Below are positions 49,733 to 61,739 of a stretch of 64,000 nucleotides of DNA, piece after piece (within the stretch, counting starts at the first letter, position 1; the number at the start of each line of letters is the position of its first letter). The translations under genes and the position numbers were made by a program. The notes below the pieces were generated by a model. That model saw only the letters and a program-made list of their open reading frames with translations. It was not told the origin of the DNA and did no database searches. This DNA is from Torreya grandis (Eukaryota > Streptophyta > Pinopsida > Cupressales > Taxaceae): positions 1,203,001-1,267,000 of the forward strand of contig JARHVA010004255.1 of assembly GCA_037957365.1 (NCBI GenBank), read 5' to 3'.

Positions 49733-50819
49733 AAGAAGATTTATTCTCTAAATTTGACTGGATCTAGATCAATGTTTTAAAAATGTTATAAACAAGGTAT
49801 GGGTTTGATAATATTTTTCAATAAATGACTAAGGTACCAAAGAGACTATAAAAAGGAGGGTGGCTTGGAACCATGCACAATTAGAAGATTTGGTTTATGA
49901 ATTTACTCAACATTTGGTAAAGTTGAAATTGTATAAATTGGAAGAGGATATGATAACTCAAAAATTGAGAGTGTGACTTGTACACTAAAATATAGACATT
50001 TGTAATATGTCAATACCATAAAATCTAGTTCAAATTTGATGAGTTAACATTAGAAAACTAGATTAAAGATCTTCAGATTATAAAGAATGAAAACTAAGAA
50101 ACTCATGATATGAAAACATGAAATAATTTCTAAGTATAAAACTAAAACCAAATGAGCAGCAAAATCCTACCATATGGTAATAGTAGGGATAGTATAAAAA
50201 TGTTACAAGACTTAAAGTGTGAGTGATGCACAAGATGCTTTAAGTCCACCAAGATGATAAGTGTGGTTTTAAGTCTATAAAATGGCCCTCAATTCAAAAA
50301 ATATAAAATTGAATCTAAGTTAAAACAAGTTTAATGTGTAAATGGAAAACCCAATTTAAAACATCAACCCCTAGAACTTAGAAAGGTTCAATTTTGAATG
50401 TGAATTATCAATGGACTTAATATATTTTTGGAAAATGATTTAGAATCAAATGGGTAACATAACTACACCAATTAGACCAGTGATGACATAATGTTTATGA
50501 TGAGAAATTTGAAGGAAAATATTGATTTTCACTTAGACAACATAACGCCTTCATGTTCAAGAAATTTGGGGACAATGTGTTTTGGTTTATAAAATTTTAT
50601 GTTAACGACCAATTTTGAGCCAAAACAAAACCAAGTAATCCAAGACAAAGATAAATCAACCAATTAATCATCTTAAGCCCTAAACTGATAAGGTGCAAGA
50701 AAGTGGGGTTAACTAAACTAGCAAGTTTTTTAATGTTTCTATATGGATCCCATGCACTTAATTTTCATGTCAAAATGTAATAGAAGTAATGAATCAATTG
50801 ATTCCATTTACTATGGCTT

Positions 50820-51010
50820 ATTGTAAAAACGTCTTTCCCTTTTTATAACCACTACATCCACCACTTTCTCAGTGTAGTATGATGTCCAACATGATAATGC
50901 ATCCCAGGCTTAACCCTAGTGCTAGGAGAAGGTTTAACCTCTCAAACTTCCAATCCTAGTGGGTTGATCTCAATTTATATACCCCCCCCATGAAGAGGGG
51001 TTAAAGAGAA
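50820..51010 (-). promoter_or_regulatory. Conserved leader block with TATA-like sequence
   Basis: Counterpart of 28680-28870. CAATTTATATACCCCCCCCA then GAAGAGGGGTTAAAG on the plus strand; TATATAAA on the minus strand at 50981-50974. Flanking CACTACATCCACCA and CAGTGTAGTATGATGTCC also match element 1. Function unknown. Confidence 0.4.
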
Positions 51011-51719
51011 TGTTGGAAGATGAATTCTTGAGTTAAGGCTTCCTTAAGGAACTCATGGAAGGTAATTAAGTCCCCCTCATAAAACAAGATGTAATGAAAT
51101 AAATGATAGTTAAAAGAGCTTTAAAGGTTATTTATAGGTCAACCAAGCCATGTGGGTCTTGGGGAGAGCCTTGAAAACTTATATTTTATGCATTTGGACT
51201 AAGAAAATTTACAATAAAGATGATTCTTTTGATCCCACAAGCTCCCTAAATGGGATGGGTAGGAGAGCATACACACACAATCTTTCTTTTTTCCAATCAA
51301 ATCTAACAAAGCAATGATTTATTGAATACAAATTTTAAAATGTGTTCAATTTTTAAAGCACTTAAATCAAAAAATTTGGTGATGTTCTTTAGCCCCTTGG
51401 TCTTAAGTAAAAACTTGTAAAGAATAATTACAAGACTTTTAATTGAACATCTAAGTGTTTCTTTAAGCACCCAAAATAAATTTTCACAATGCTTTTTAAG
51501 AACTTAAAAGAGTTTAAAAAGACTACATTAAGCTTATTTAGATCAATTTTAAAGTTGGCCCTATAAGGAAAAAGTTAAAGTTTCATTTAGCCTTGAAGCA
51601 CTCTTCTAAATAAGATAAACAACTTTGTAAGGTTAGCTCTTAGGTTTCACATAGTGTAATCCCACAACTCCACAGTGCAATATTGAAAATCTACAAAATC
51701 ATGATTTAGATAGGCAATA

Positions 51720-52260
51720 TCACTACTTGAGTTCATTTAATAGAAATTACAATCTTGCTACTTAGGCTAGTAATCTCATTAATCAAGTTAACAATACTTC
51801 TATTTAAGTTAAGAATACCACTATTTAGGTTGGGTTAGGTCAGGTTGGGTCGAGGTCACAATCTTATTATTCAAGGTTACAATCTTGCTATTTAGGTTGG
51901 GTTAAGTTGAGTTAGTTGAGGTCAAGTAGGGTCATAATATAGCTATTCAAGGTTACAATCCCACTATTAAATTTGGTTCAGGTTAGTTCAGTTTGAGTTG
52001 GGTTAGGGTCACTATCCCACTATTTAGTTTTATAATCCCACTATTCAGGTCAGGTCAGGTTAGGTCGGGTCAGGTTCAGTTGGGTCAGTCAGGTTTGATT
52101 GGGTCAGGTTAGGTTAGGTCAAGTCGGGGTCACAATTTCACTATTTGGGGTTAGAATCCCACTATTCAGGTCAAGTTGGGTTAGGTTTGGTCGATTTAGG
52201 TTAGGTCAAGTCAAGTCAGGGTTACAATCTCATGACTTGGGTTGACAATCCCATGACCGT
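51720..52260. repeat. Pentamer (RGGTY) array with interspersed ACAATCYYRCTATT units
   Basis: Runs of AGGTT, GGGTT, AGGTC and GGGTC pentamers, for example at 51823-51850, 52047-52090 and 52096-52120, alternate with copies of a roughly 20-base word of the form ACAATCYCACTATTYAGG. The latter recurs near 51750, 51811, 51860, 51885, 51953, 52030, 52130 and 52155. The two-level structure is a compound mini- and microsatellite. It lies wholly in the leader of Tat element 2. Element 1 has a different short repeat (ACTATAGAGTCAC, period 30) at the matching place. Confidence 0.8.
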
Positions 52261-52450
52261 GTGAGTTGTGGGATTGTAAGGTAGAGGACAAAAATATGAC
52301 TTACAGTAGCAAAATTATGACTTTAAGAAAAATTGATTTTTTCTCAAATTTTCACCTTCTTTACTTTTACACTCCAACATCCTATAAGGAAATGGTTAGT
52401 ATATTGATTATATATGATTATTGATAGAGTTTATGGGTTGTAGTCCCATC

Positions 52451-52462
52451 AGGCTGCCAAAA
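52451..52462 (-). other. Primer-binding site of Tat element 2
   Basis: Directly after the 5' LTR the minus strand reads TTTTGGCAGCCTGATGGGAC. It resembles the TTGGCGCCCACCGTGGGGC-type site as in element 1. Its closeness to the LTR end, as fixed by the target duplication, supports both calls. Confidence 0.65.
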
Positions 52463-53670
52463 TCTAAATTGGATTATGAGATTTGATTAGTCAAGCATTA
52501 GTCCAAGAAATCAAATAAAAATGCATAGAGAGCTAACTAAATCAAGCCAAACTATTCATGTAGGGTTTGATAATAACCATAAGATATAAATAAAATAAAT
52601 TAAGATATTACCTTCCCAAGTGATTCTATTGCTTAAAAGTAGCTCAAAAATATGTTTTCCCCTTGACTAAGCATCATTTTCTTCATCAACAATGGTGGTA
52701 AACTCATCCAATATTTCAAGAACACTCCATAAAACATAGGCTCATTATGTTGAAACTATTTAATTTCTTATCTAATAAAACTAATCCAAATAGAATTAAT
52801 TCAATAATCAAAACACAAATGAGTTTTGAATAGATTTAAGCATTACAACATTACACAATTTGAGCTTAAAAATCAATAGGCAAGGACTCCTATTTATAGA
52901 TTTTGCAAAATGACCAGAATGAACCTAAACCATCCATCTCGAGATGAAGATGTGTGGCTAAAAATCCATTCAATTTTTGAGGCAAAAATCAATAAATGCC
53001 TTCATAAATATTTAGGATAGAGAGGCATTAAAGAGGCATGAAAGGTCATAATGAGGCATGGGAGGGCTTGACCAGATATTTTATGCATTTATGTCCTCAA
53101 GATGCCTTTCCAAGAAATGATGTCATTTGATGATTTAGTTATTCAATATCAATTTCAAAAAATTAAATATTCAACAAGTTCTATGGAATTCTTAATTACG
53201 CTCTTGATTCAGATTAATTAGCCTTAAACCTGATTTATCAATTTTGGTGTAAATCTTGGTAATTGGTCCACAAATTAATCAAACTGGTCAAAATGTCATA
53301 TTATTGGCTCAAAATTTGACTGGATTGGAATTAGGATTTGATGTTAGATGTATTGGATCTATTATCCCTTTTATGATGTTTCCAACACAAAATAACAAAG
53401 GTATGTGACATATATAAATGAATTAAAAGAAAATAGTGATCTAGAACACCCAATGGTGAAATTGTCATTTTGACTCAAAATGATTTGATCAAAGTTAGGT
53501 ATCTCATAAAATTCACTTCCCCATTTAGGGATACATTATCCTAAATTTCCACTTGTAAATGACAAGTTAGAACCATTTAGTGCATTTTATGTATTTTATG
53601 TGTATTTGAGTGAAATTTGAGTAAGATTGATAATTTTAACATAAATGACATTAGGAATTGGATGTCTACA
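52463..53670 (-). repeat. 5' LTR of Tat element 2
   Basis: Partner of 37275-38460. The plus-strand end GATGTCTACA is followed at once by the duplicated ATCCT. By eye about 15% of positions differ from the other LTR, with small indels. This points to an insertion much older than the copia-type element. Confidence 0.92.
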
Positions 53671-53675
53671 ATCCT

Positions 53676-55000
53676 CATATCATATAAAAATATGTAAAGA
53701 GAATAGATAATGAAAAATGTACCTTGGCACTAGTTTATGGGCCTCCTCCTCAACCAAAATCATATCTATCAACTAAAATTATTGAAGAATTAGGTATATC
53801 TATGGAGATAAACCCAAAAAGCATATACAATGTCTTTAGAGGTTTCTCGATACCTCTAAGTCCTATTATTCCTCAGCTTGTAGCTGATTTAGAGGAGTCC
53901 ATAGTTTCCATTAGGCTAGAAGGATAAATTTATTTTGAACCCCTAACTCCATTAACATAAGTATAATATGTGATCCTTCCCTCTTTTATTTAAAAGTTTC
54001 ATGTTGTTTCTATTCCCCTATAACTGGTTCATACCACATATCCTCCAATAGTCCTATCATTTTCCACTCCACCCACTTTAAGGCTAGCTCTTACTCCTAC
54101 TAAGACACCATTAAAGGCCCACCAAAGGAAACCCAATACCCTTCCTAAGTCTCCCAAGGTTATATAAGAGTAAGAAAGGCCTTATCAAAGTATATTTATC
54201 AAAGGATTACCTCTTTATGATGAGTCATATGAGGAGTAAGAGGAGGTAAAACCAATGAATGAACAATAATAAACTAAGGGGGTATTGAACTATATGAAGA
54301 CTCAAAAGTAGACTAATAAAAAGGGATGACACAGTATAGATAGAGCTAATATCATACGGTAAGAAGGAAGAAAATGATATAGAGTTAAAAGCATAATCTA
54401 GGCAATAAATTCTAACCCAACAACTTACATCATTGACTATACTTCTAAGCTATTCACCTTAGGTCATAGAGCAACAAAAAAATAAGATGGTTGAGACTAC
54501 ACTAGTCTCTATAATAGAACCAAAAAGGGAGTTAGATCATGGGGATAATCTAGTTGATATTGATGTTTCTTCAATTATAAATACAAGTTCCATATATAGA
54601 ATTAATGTAGAGGTTTCAATTGAACCAATTACCATAGTAGCCTCTACATCAATAATTTACATTTTCCCTACTACTTTGAGTGATGGCCAACCATAAATTT
54701 TTTATTACATGAACCTTTGATTTTGTGTCTCTTGCAAGAATAATATGAGCTATTTATTCTTCACATTCTTTTATTTTCTATTCTAATATCCCATTTAAGA
54801 GGTCTCATGCATTCACAATGCCATGCTTTATAAATATATCCTAGGTACATTACATTTTTCTTTCCTTTATACCATCTAACATTATAGGAGTTCTAATACT
54901 ATTATGTGCTTGATTCAAACCCTAAGTATGCATATATCCATTAGTGAAGTTATTCAATAGTATATTACACCCAAGTAACAAGTGCACTTTAAAGACCTAG
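53676..55000 (+). other. Unassigned region with two open frames, right flank of Tat element 2
   Basis: An uninterrupted plus-strand frame from about 53685 to 53927 includes ALVYGPPPQPKSYLSTKI and GFSIPLSPIIPQLVADLEES. A second frame at 54487-54696 starts at an ATG. Both are more balanced in composition than most chance frames here. Nearby, YKSKKGLIKVYLSKDYLF- and DESYEE-like pieces sit in other frames. I do not recognise them. They may be the gag end of the plus-strand gypsy element whose pol starts at 58900, or a separate degraded gene. The Tat element inserted just left of this frame. Confidence 0.3.
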
Positions 55001-58000
55001 TGTCTACATCCAATTTGATTATATGAGTTATTCCTATTAGGTCACATACAAAATTAAGTGTGCACATTTATTTATCTATCAAAAAAAATTCCTTCACAAT
55101 ATAAATACATAATACATCTAAAAATAATAAGTATATTATGGAAAAACCTCCATAGAAGAAGGTCACTGCCTGAGAAAGGCCATCCCATGTTCCCCTAAAT
55201 TGGCTACACATAATCCTGCTAATTATCACTGAGTAGTAAAAGGTGGGGTTCTATTTTGATAGGGATACTAAAATACTAAGGTCAAGATAAATACCATATT
55301 AATGGATGGTGAAAATGTTTAGGTATAATATAGAGAAGATATAGTCTCTCTAACTGAGAAAAGGAAGGTCCATCCCATAGACATAGATGAGTATGAGGAA
55401 GATCCTTATAGTTTTGTTGATGAAACTAGGAGAGTGCTAAAAAAATGTTTATAAATTATGATTAGTCAAGACAAACGTTTCAAGAAATATATGTTATACA
55501 ATCTCCCACATATATTTTAGATAATGTGCAAGGGGTTTCCATGATGCTATACAATATTTTTAGTTCAATAAGGAATGTAAGAGCTAAATCACATCTATAA
55601 TGGGGTAGTGTAACCCATGATTATAATATAATAATGTGAATTAAAATTTTAATTTTATATGATAAAATACTAATAATAAATCCTATGTACATGTATGTTT
55701 GATATCATCCCCTAATGTTACTCTGGCCCACAACCATGTGACTACTAGAAGAGATAAATTATTAGAGTGGCATAATGAAATGCATGCCTTGGTGTATCAG
55801 TTCATAAGTAATTAGTAGTGGATAGTATCAATTTTGAAGTATAATAATACATTATAATTATGAACACCTATGTGGTAGTTGGCCCCAAGGCCCTTTTTCT
55901 AGGCTTACTCTAGGAGGTTATTAATAGTTTATAAGTAGAAGTGGAGATAAACTTATATAAATAGTGAATATATTAATAATAATAACATTTTAAAAATATA
56001 AGGTAGCCAACACAAATAATTTGAATGTAACATTAAATGATTATTCATGAAATTTTGATGGTTAAGATACCATTTTTGTTCAAAATATCAATCATTGACT
56101 ATGAGATGATTGTAATTTATTTTGAAGCAATTCATGATTTATAAAAGTATTTGGAGTCATTCAAATAGAATCATATTTGGGTGGGTGGGGGGTACATATT
56201 CTATATCTTAGCCAAAGATAAGTACACAGCCTCATTTTATGGGCTATATTGTAGTGTATACATATGAAGGGCACACTTTTATGACACTTTCAACTATAAT
56301 TCCACCTATGACTCTATCAAATTTAGTTGTAAATATCACTACAAAAACCAATAGTAAAATCATGCACGATCCATCATTGAGAGTAGACAAATAAACACCT
56401 TAATTTACATATGTTTTTTAAATGTATATTGATTGTAATTGAGAGTCAATTCTCAACCCTATTTTCAGCATATATGTTTTATTTAACAATTTTAGCTAAT
56501 GGATAATATTTGTATGTATACATGTAAAGTGTGCCTAAGTTTTGAATCTTAGTTCTTAAAAAATAAGATGTAAATTTAGACTTTTATTGAGGATGAGTAA
56601 TCCCCATCACAAGATATTTATATTTATATCTTATGAATTCCAAATAAAGGATAATGTTTTAATTGAGATAAATAAGAGAGTCTAACAATTGTTCTACATG
56701 TTTGTCTTGATGTGTTTGTGTCTTCCAAATCTTTCAATTCACTTAATAAGTTCTATCATACTAGTATTTTAGTGTTTGGGTTATGTAGAATTATTTTCAA
56801 TACAATCATTCATATTCTGATATAGTTAATTTTAATTCTTTATGCTTATTAATAATAATAATATCCCGTTGAATATGTGCAATTGTAATCATACATTGGA
56901 AACAAATTTTTATTACTAGATTAGAAAGTCATGGTATTTATTTCCTTAAATATCAAACTATGTTTATGTGTTTTGTGTGATAATAACAAACTAAAATAGT
57001 ATTTATTTCCCAATAAATTATACAATCTATAGTGCAAGGTCCATTTTAGAATGGTTTCATTTGTCTTTGGTTTATTTTAGACCCCATAAATACAAACCAT
57101 TTGGGGTAAATAACCCAATCCTCACCACTATTCCACTATTAGGTTATTTAAAAAATTAAATATCTCACAACTTGTCACTTGGAATGATGTTTTTCAACAA
57201 TTCTAAAACATATGTTGTTAGATTTTGTGGTGTGCATAAAACCCACACAAACATTAATTCAATTATTTTATTTTTATAAGGTCCTCTTTTATTTATTAAT
57301 AAATATCACTTGAGTTACATTAGATATACCTGGAAAATTAACAACATCCACTTTTGGCACTGGTCAACTAGTCTCACCCTTGTAGATACATAGAATACTT
57401 AGGTTAGATAGAGGCATATTAAGAGGACCCTAAACTAAATATTATTCCCAAAAAAGAATAATTAAGCTTAATCCATGTATGATTTCCTTAGCCTAGTTGG
57501 TTTGTTCTACTATTGTTCTTCTTGGATATATTCAAGATTTTATTAAAAACTTAGAAAAGTACATTCCTTCCTATTATCCCTTAGGAGGCATATTATTGAA
57601 GATAACATAAAGGATATAAAAAATACCTTATGAATATAAAACATAGTACATGAAGACATGGAATGGAGAATCTTTCCTTTTACATTTTAAAATACTAATT
57701 ATGATTGGTTCTTAAATATCCTAAAGGATTCAATAAATTCATGGGACCACTATCAAAATACATTTTTAGCATAATTTAGATAAGTCACTAGCCCAAGTAT
57801 CATATACTATAATTTTCCAAGCATGAAAAGAGAACCAATAAGCTAATTAGAGCCTTTAATGCAATATTTTAAAAAAATTAATGTCGTGTTAATACTAACC
57901 ATACAACCAATGTTATGTTAGTCATTGAGATGTAAAAAAATGCCTTGGACCCTATTAGAAAAAAATTCCTATGTAAAGCACTAAATATTAACTCACTTTC

Positions 58001-58540
58001 ATTAGCCTATGTGGAAGATATCAATATTTACAAAAAATTGAATCCCTAATTACAAGTTTTGGCCTTGCCTAATATCGATTTGAACTTCCTATCCCTCAAT
58101 CCTATTCTAAATGCTAATCTAAATATTGTGGCTCTCAATAAGAAATAATTATATAAACATATACCTCTGGCTCATGTCCCACCTAATAATAAAATTATTT
58201 TTATAAATAATATTATGTCAATACCTAATGAAAAAAATAGAACCAAGCCTTGATACCAACTAATTTTGTAATCATGCAAGGTACTACCTTTGATTCTATA
58301 AAATTAGAATTGGATGTTATCCATTAGATGCTATCAAAGTTGATAAATGAGTTCATGAGCATGTATAATTATATAGGAAAAAACATGGGATAAATTAACA
58401 ACCAAACTCTCACATTCCATAGGTGCAATAGGCCTTTCAATAGTCTTGTAAATAATATAGAAAACATACGAAAAAAGGATTCATGAAATAAATATATTGA
58501 AAGTAAAAATACCTAATTAGTGTCAAGTTAATAATAAAAC
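55001..58540. other. AT-rich stretch without a recognised gene
   Basis: About 3.5 kb. One plus-strand piece near 55385-55450 reads IDEYEEDPYSFVDETRRVL, which looks coding-like but matches nothing I know. No LTR matching the sequence after 63250 was found, so the 5' LTR of the plus-strand gypsy element is not located. A (GGGTGG)-rich patch lies at 56179-56195. Confidence 0.45.
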
Positions 58541-59109
58541 ACAACATGGTAAGTTGGAATGTATAGAGTTCTTCACTACCTTTGAAATATTATATAAGGA
58601 AATGAATAGGTATGAAGCTTCTCCTAATCAGTCAATTCCATCTTCTACCACTACTTCAAATCCCTCTAGTATTATAATGAAGCTTGAGGATATGAAATCT
58701 CATTCCCAATTGAGAATGAAAATTAACCAAATGATAATATAGATGATATCCATGATTTCTAGTTGTTTTGCATGAATAATTATATTTTGAGAATCAAAAG
58801 ATAATAACCCATCGTGACTTGCACGCCTCCAAAATAGAGTGTTGTCTTTCCTCTATATCCAAAATCTAATAATAATCTACCTCCTCCAAATGGAAATGAT
58901 CAACAATAGGTTGTTAAGTCATAGAATAAAATTGGGTACAATATAGTTGAGGATATAAATAAAATAAAGGCAAATATCTCTCTTCATGATCTAGCTTAGA
59001 TTACTGAGCAAAAAGAACTATTATTTAAAGAACTAACTAGTAATCCATTTGTTGATAAGTCCAAAACTTCACATACTAATATGGTTATTGATTGAGATAA
59101 ACATGAGAT
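58541..59109 (+). pseudogene. Gag-end and pre-protease remnant of element 3
   Basis: A 62-codon frame at 58554-58742 (Ser/Pro/Thr-rich in its middle) is followed, in another frame, by NIVEDINKIKANISLHDL at about 58940-58995 and TEQKELLFKEL. Plant gypsy polyproteins with this layout carry a block of the type VVxxLxKTxAxISLxxLL just before the protease, so the match is specific. The link of the 58554 frame to it is only by position. Confidence 0.6.
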
Positions 59110-59520
59110 ACCACATTTTCTATTGACTACTAAGATGCTTGTAAAGAATGTGATTTTTTTTTTTGGTAGACTTAAGTGATTTAAACAATGTCATTACTAA
59201 AGGTATTCAGAACATGTTAGGTTTGAATCCAAACAAATTTAAGAGGGTAGTTTTGTAGTAGAAAAGAATGTGGTCTCAATTTTTGTGGAGCTACTTAATG
59301 TTCACATGAAACTAGCTTTGGATCCATGCATCCTATAATTTATAGATATTATTATAGTTGACATTTTTTAGGCTTATATCCTAAATTTGTGACATGATCA
59401 ATCAGAGACATTGAATAGATACATGAAAAAAAATTCTTACACATGTGGCTACCCTAAAAAGGAACAACTAATATTATTTGAGTTGATCGAGAACCAAAGA
59501 TGAAGCACTTGATTAAGAAA
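59110..59520 (+). pseudogene. Retropepsin remnant of element 3
   Basis: The frame gives HEIPHFLLTTKMLVKNV, then after a T-run (59155-59164) that shifts the frame, FLVDLSDLNNVITKGIQNML. LVDLS occupies the place of the LVDSG/LIDTG active site, keeping the Asp but not the Gly. NPNKFKRVV follows. Distal blocks near 59290-59510 read FIDIIIVDIF and NSYTCGYPKKEQLILFELIENQ. These fit the IVVADxPxxxGMLLSR to YATIP segment of this lineage. The 10-base T-run is a likely slippage mutation. Confidence 0.75.
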
Positions 59521-59619
59521 TATAATGCCTAAAATGAGGGGGATAGATTCCATATTCACATGTAAGTGTCTACATATTTACCACAATACATGAGTCTCAT
59601 GAGCAATAATTTTAAGGTA

Positions 59620-59990
59620 TTTCACAATTATGGACTATCCATTTTGATGGTGTTATATCTAAGTAGGGATCTAGTTTCAACATGACTTTAATTGACCTAG
59701 ATGGGAGACAATATCTCACTACTTATAGAGTGTAACTCTATTGTACCAAAAATCATACTAAATATAAAGGTTTAATTTTGGGTTTGAAACATGACATCAA
59801 GCAGTTACTAATATTTTGTAATTCAAAGTTTGTTGTCAACTAGATCAAAAATAGATATTAGTAAAAAATTTCATACATGAAAAGGTATAAGCACATGGAT
59901 TAGGATCTGATTGATTAATTTTAGGCATTCAATATCAAGGACATCCCAAGGAAATTAAACTAAACAATAGATTCTTTGGCCACTTTTGCA
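59620..59990 (+). pseudogene. Archaeal-type RNase H remnant of element 3, before RT
   Basis: The plus strand reads WTIHFDGVISK at 59631-59663, SSFNMTLIDLDGRQYLTTYR, then CTKNHTKYKGLILGLK at about 59738-59785, NSKFVVN near 59822, and FQAFNIKDIPRKLN ending near 59960. This is the whole signature of the extra plant gypsy RNase H: WxxxFDGA, CTNNxAEYEALxxGL, DSxLVVNQ and HIPRKEN. Catalytic residues: first Asp kept, second (Glu) changed to Lys, third (Asp) changed to Asn. Stops interrupt between motifs. It lies about 500 bases before the RT, which is the reverse of the order in elements 1 and 2. Confidence 0.82.
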
Positions 59991-60489
59991 GCCAATTTGG
60001 TACCATTATAAGAATCCAAAATGTAGAAATTTTATATTGAATTTCTTCCTTGCCCATCCATCCTAGATAATGTGGATAATTTTAATTTTTTTGATGATTA
60101 TCAATATATTATACAATTTATGAATAGATCTAGAGCCTTTAAATCTCAAATAGTAGATGGAAATTATTTTGAGCATATGTATATATAAAATTAGATACAT
60201 ATGTAAATTGTATCATTAGAAAGGTATCATTATAAATTTATTTTTACATGGATCCATAGGATGAAAAAAATAAATGGAAAAAAAAAAGAATGTGATTACA
60301 TCAAATAAAATCTAGGAGATGGTGAAAATATTGAGTATGAAAACATTGCCCTAAGTTATTTTGAGATTGAGAAATAGAGACAAAGGATTTTTTTTATATA
60401 ATATATTTTATTGATTATACATATGAATATATACAAATATTTGATCCTAGATTAATTAAACATATCATTACTCTGAATCAAGGAATTAA

Positions 60490-61200
60490 TCCCTTTAGCT
60501 GATGCCAAAGGCTAGTGAATCAAATTTTAGAACCCCTCATTCAAATAAGAGTTTAGAATCTATTAGACACCAAGATTGTGTTTCTATTCATGGATTCCAC
60601 TTACACTTCCAAATTATTACCTTTCAAAAAACATAATGGTAAAATCAAGTTATGTGTTTTTTCTAGGAACTTAAATAGGGTGTAAGAAATGGATAACTAT
60701 CCTTTTCCCTCCTTATATGAATTAATATATATGGTCAATGGGTTTAGAACGATGTATTTTTTGGATGGTTTCTTAGGATAAAATAAAGTATTAGTATAAT
60801 CAAATAATTGATTTAATATTACTTTCACCACCAAGTGGCTCACTTTTACATATAAAAGAATTCCTTTCAGAGTTATTAATATAGGAGCAAATTTCTAGTG
60901 GGCCATGGAAATATATTTTTACGACTCATTATAAAATGAATTATAGTTAACATGGATGATCTTAACTATGTTTTTAAATAAAAAATTTGATCATGTGAGT
61001 CACTTACATAAATTATTTGATAGGTGCAAAAGAAATGAAGTGTCACTAAATTTGAAGAAAAACATATTTAGAGTCATAGAAGGAAAATTGTTAGGCCATA
61101 TCATTACCAAACATTAGATTTTCATTTATATAGAATGAATCTAGGCCATTTCAAAGGTAAAAATTCCTAAAAATAGGAAATAATTGAATTCTTTTTCTAG
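60490..61200 (+). pseudogene. Reverse transcriptase remnant of element 3
   Basis: Motifs in order: HNGKIKLCVFSRNLNRV (60632-60682), EMDNYPFPSLYELIYMVNGF (to about 60745), MYFLDGFLG, then WAMEIYFYDS near 60900. After a frame change, IIVNMDDLNYVFK follows, with the catalytic Asp-Asp at 60955-60960. Then come LHKLFDRCKRNEVSLNLKKN and IEGKLLGHIITKH (61005-61120). The active-site Tyr reads Asn. The FDRCxxxxxSLNPKKxxFxVxEGKLLGHI block is a hallmark of this lineage. At least five stops. Confidence 0.87.
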
Positions 61201-61739
61201 TAAGATAAACTTTGTATGAAATTTTATATCAGGATTTATAAAAATTGTCAAGCCAGTAAATGCCATGTTGAAGTAAGATGCTAAAATATAATGGATAATA
61301 AAATCCAAGATAAAATTTTAGGATATTAAGGATTCTATTTTTTAATATCCCTCTTTCATTCACCCTAATTTTACTAAAGGTTTATTTTGTATTAATTTTC
61401 CTCAAAACATAGTATAGCATAAATGCTCATGTAAAAGGCAGATGATAGTAAAGTCCAATTACCTTCATGAGTAATAATATAAAGGATGTGTAATTTAAAA
61501 ATTAAATGATAGATATGTAGATATATGATATGATCAAAGTAGTGACAAATTTAGGAACTATATTATATAAAACAAGACATACACCATCATTTTAGATCTA
61601 GTTGTCAAACTCACATTTGGCCAGAATAAATTGGGTAAAATGAAGAGGTAAATGGATGGATAAATATCTAAACTTTTATATTGAAATTAAAATCTCCAAG
61701 ATGGTACAAGTCCATAGAATCATCTAGATCATGACTAAA
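61201..61739 (+). pseudogene. RNase H (gypsy type) remnant of element 3
   Basis: The RT is followed by NFISGFIKIVKPVNAMLK, then PSFIHPNFTKGLFCINFPQN (about 61350-61405) and, near 61600-61690, LSNSHLARINWVK.RGKWMDKYLNFYIEIK. These fit the RT connection and the degraded RNase H end (KWxxxLxEYDIEIK) seen in gypsy elements. Catalytic residues cannot be identified. So this element has the usual RNase H position plus the extra domain upstream. Confidence 0.6.

Larger units (their letters stand above)
49733..52450 (-). other. Leader (5' untranslated region) of Tat element 2
   Basis: About 2.7 kb without coding motifs. It contains the block shared with element 1 (50820-51010) and an unusual pentamer-rich array (51720-52260). 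The stretch nearest the PBS (52262-52440, GTGTGAGTTGTGGGATTGTAAG and TTTTCACCTTCTTTACTTTT) also matches 30335-30460 of element 1. Confidence 0.65.
37275..53670 (-). mobile_element. Tat-lineage Ty3/gypsy retrotransposon, element 2
   Basis: A 16,396-bp element on the minus strand with 1186- and 1208-bp LTRs. A 5-bp duplication, ATCCT, sits exactly at both ends (37270-37274 and 53671-53675). Minus-strand order: 5' LTR, PBS, leader of about 2.7 kb, gag, PR, long linker, RT, RNase H, archaeal-type RNase H, integrase, 3' region of about 3.3 kb, PPT and 3' LTR. All domains carry stops or frameshifts. LTRs are about 85% alike by eye. It shares domain order, PBS type, LTR start and parts of the leader with element 1, so both belong to one family or to sister families. 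Confidence 0.94.

Noticed and set aside
51720..52260. Telomeric repeat
   Set aside because: TTAGG words are mixed with GGTCA and GGTTG forms and separated by other units, and the array sits inside a retroelement leader. It is not a plant TTTAGGG array.
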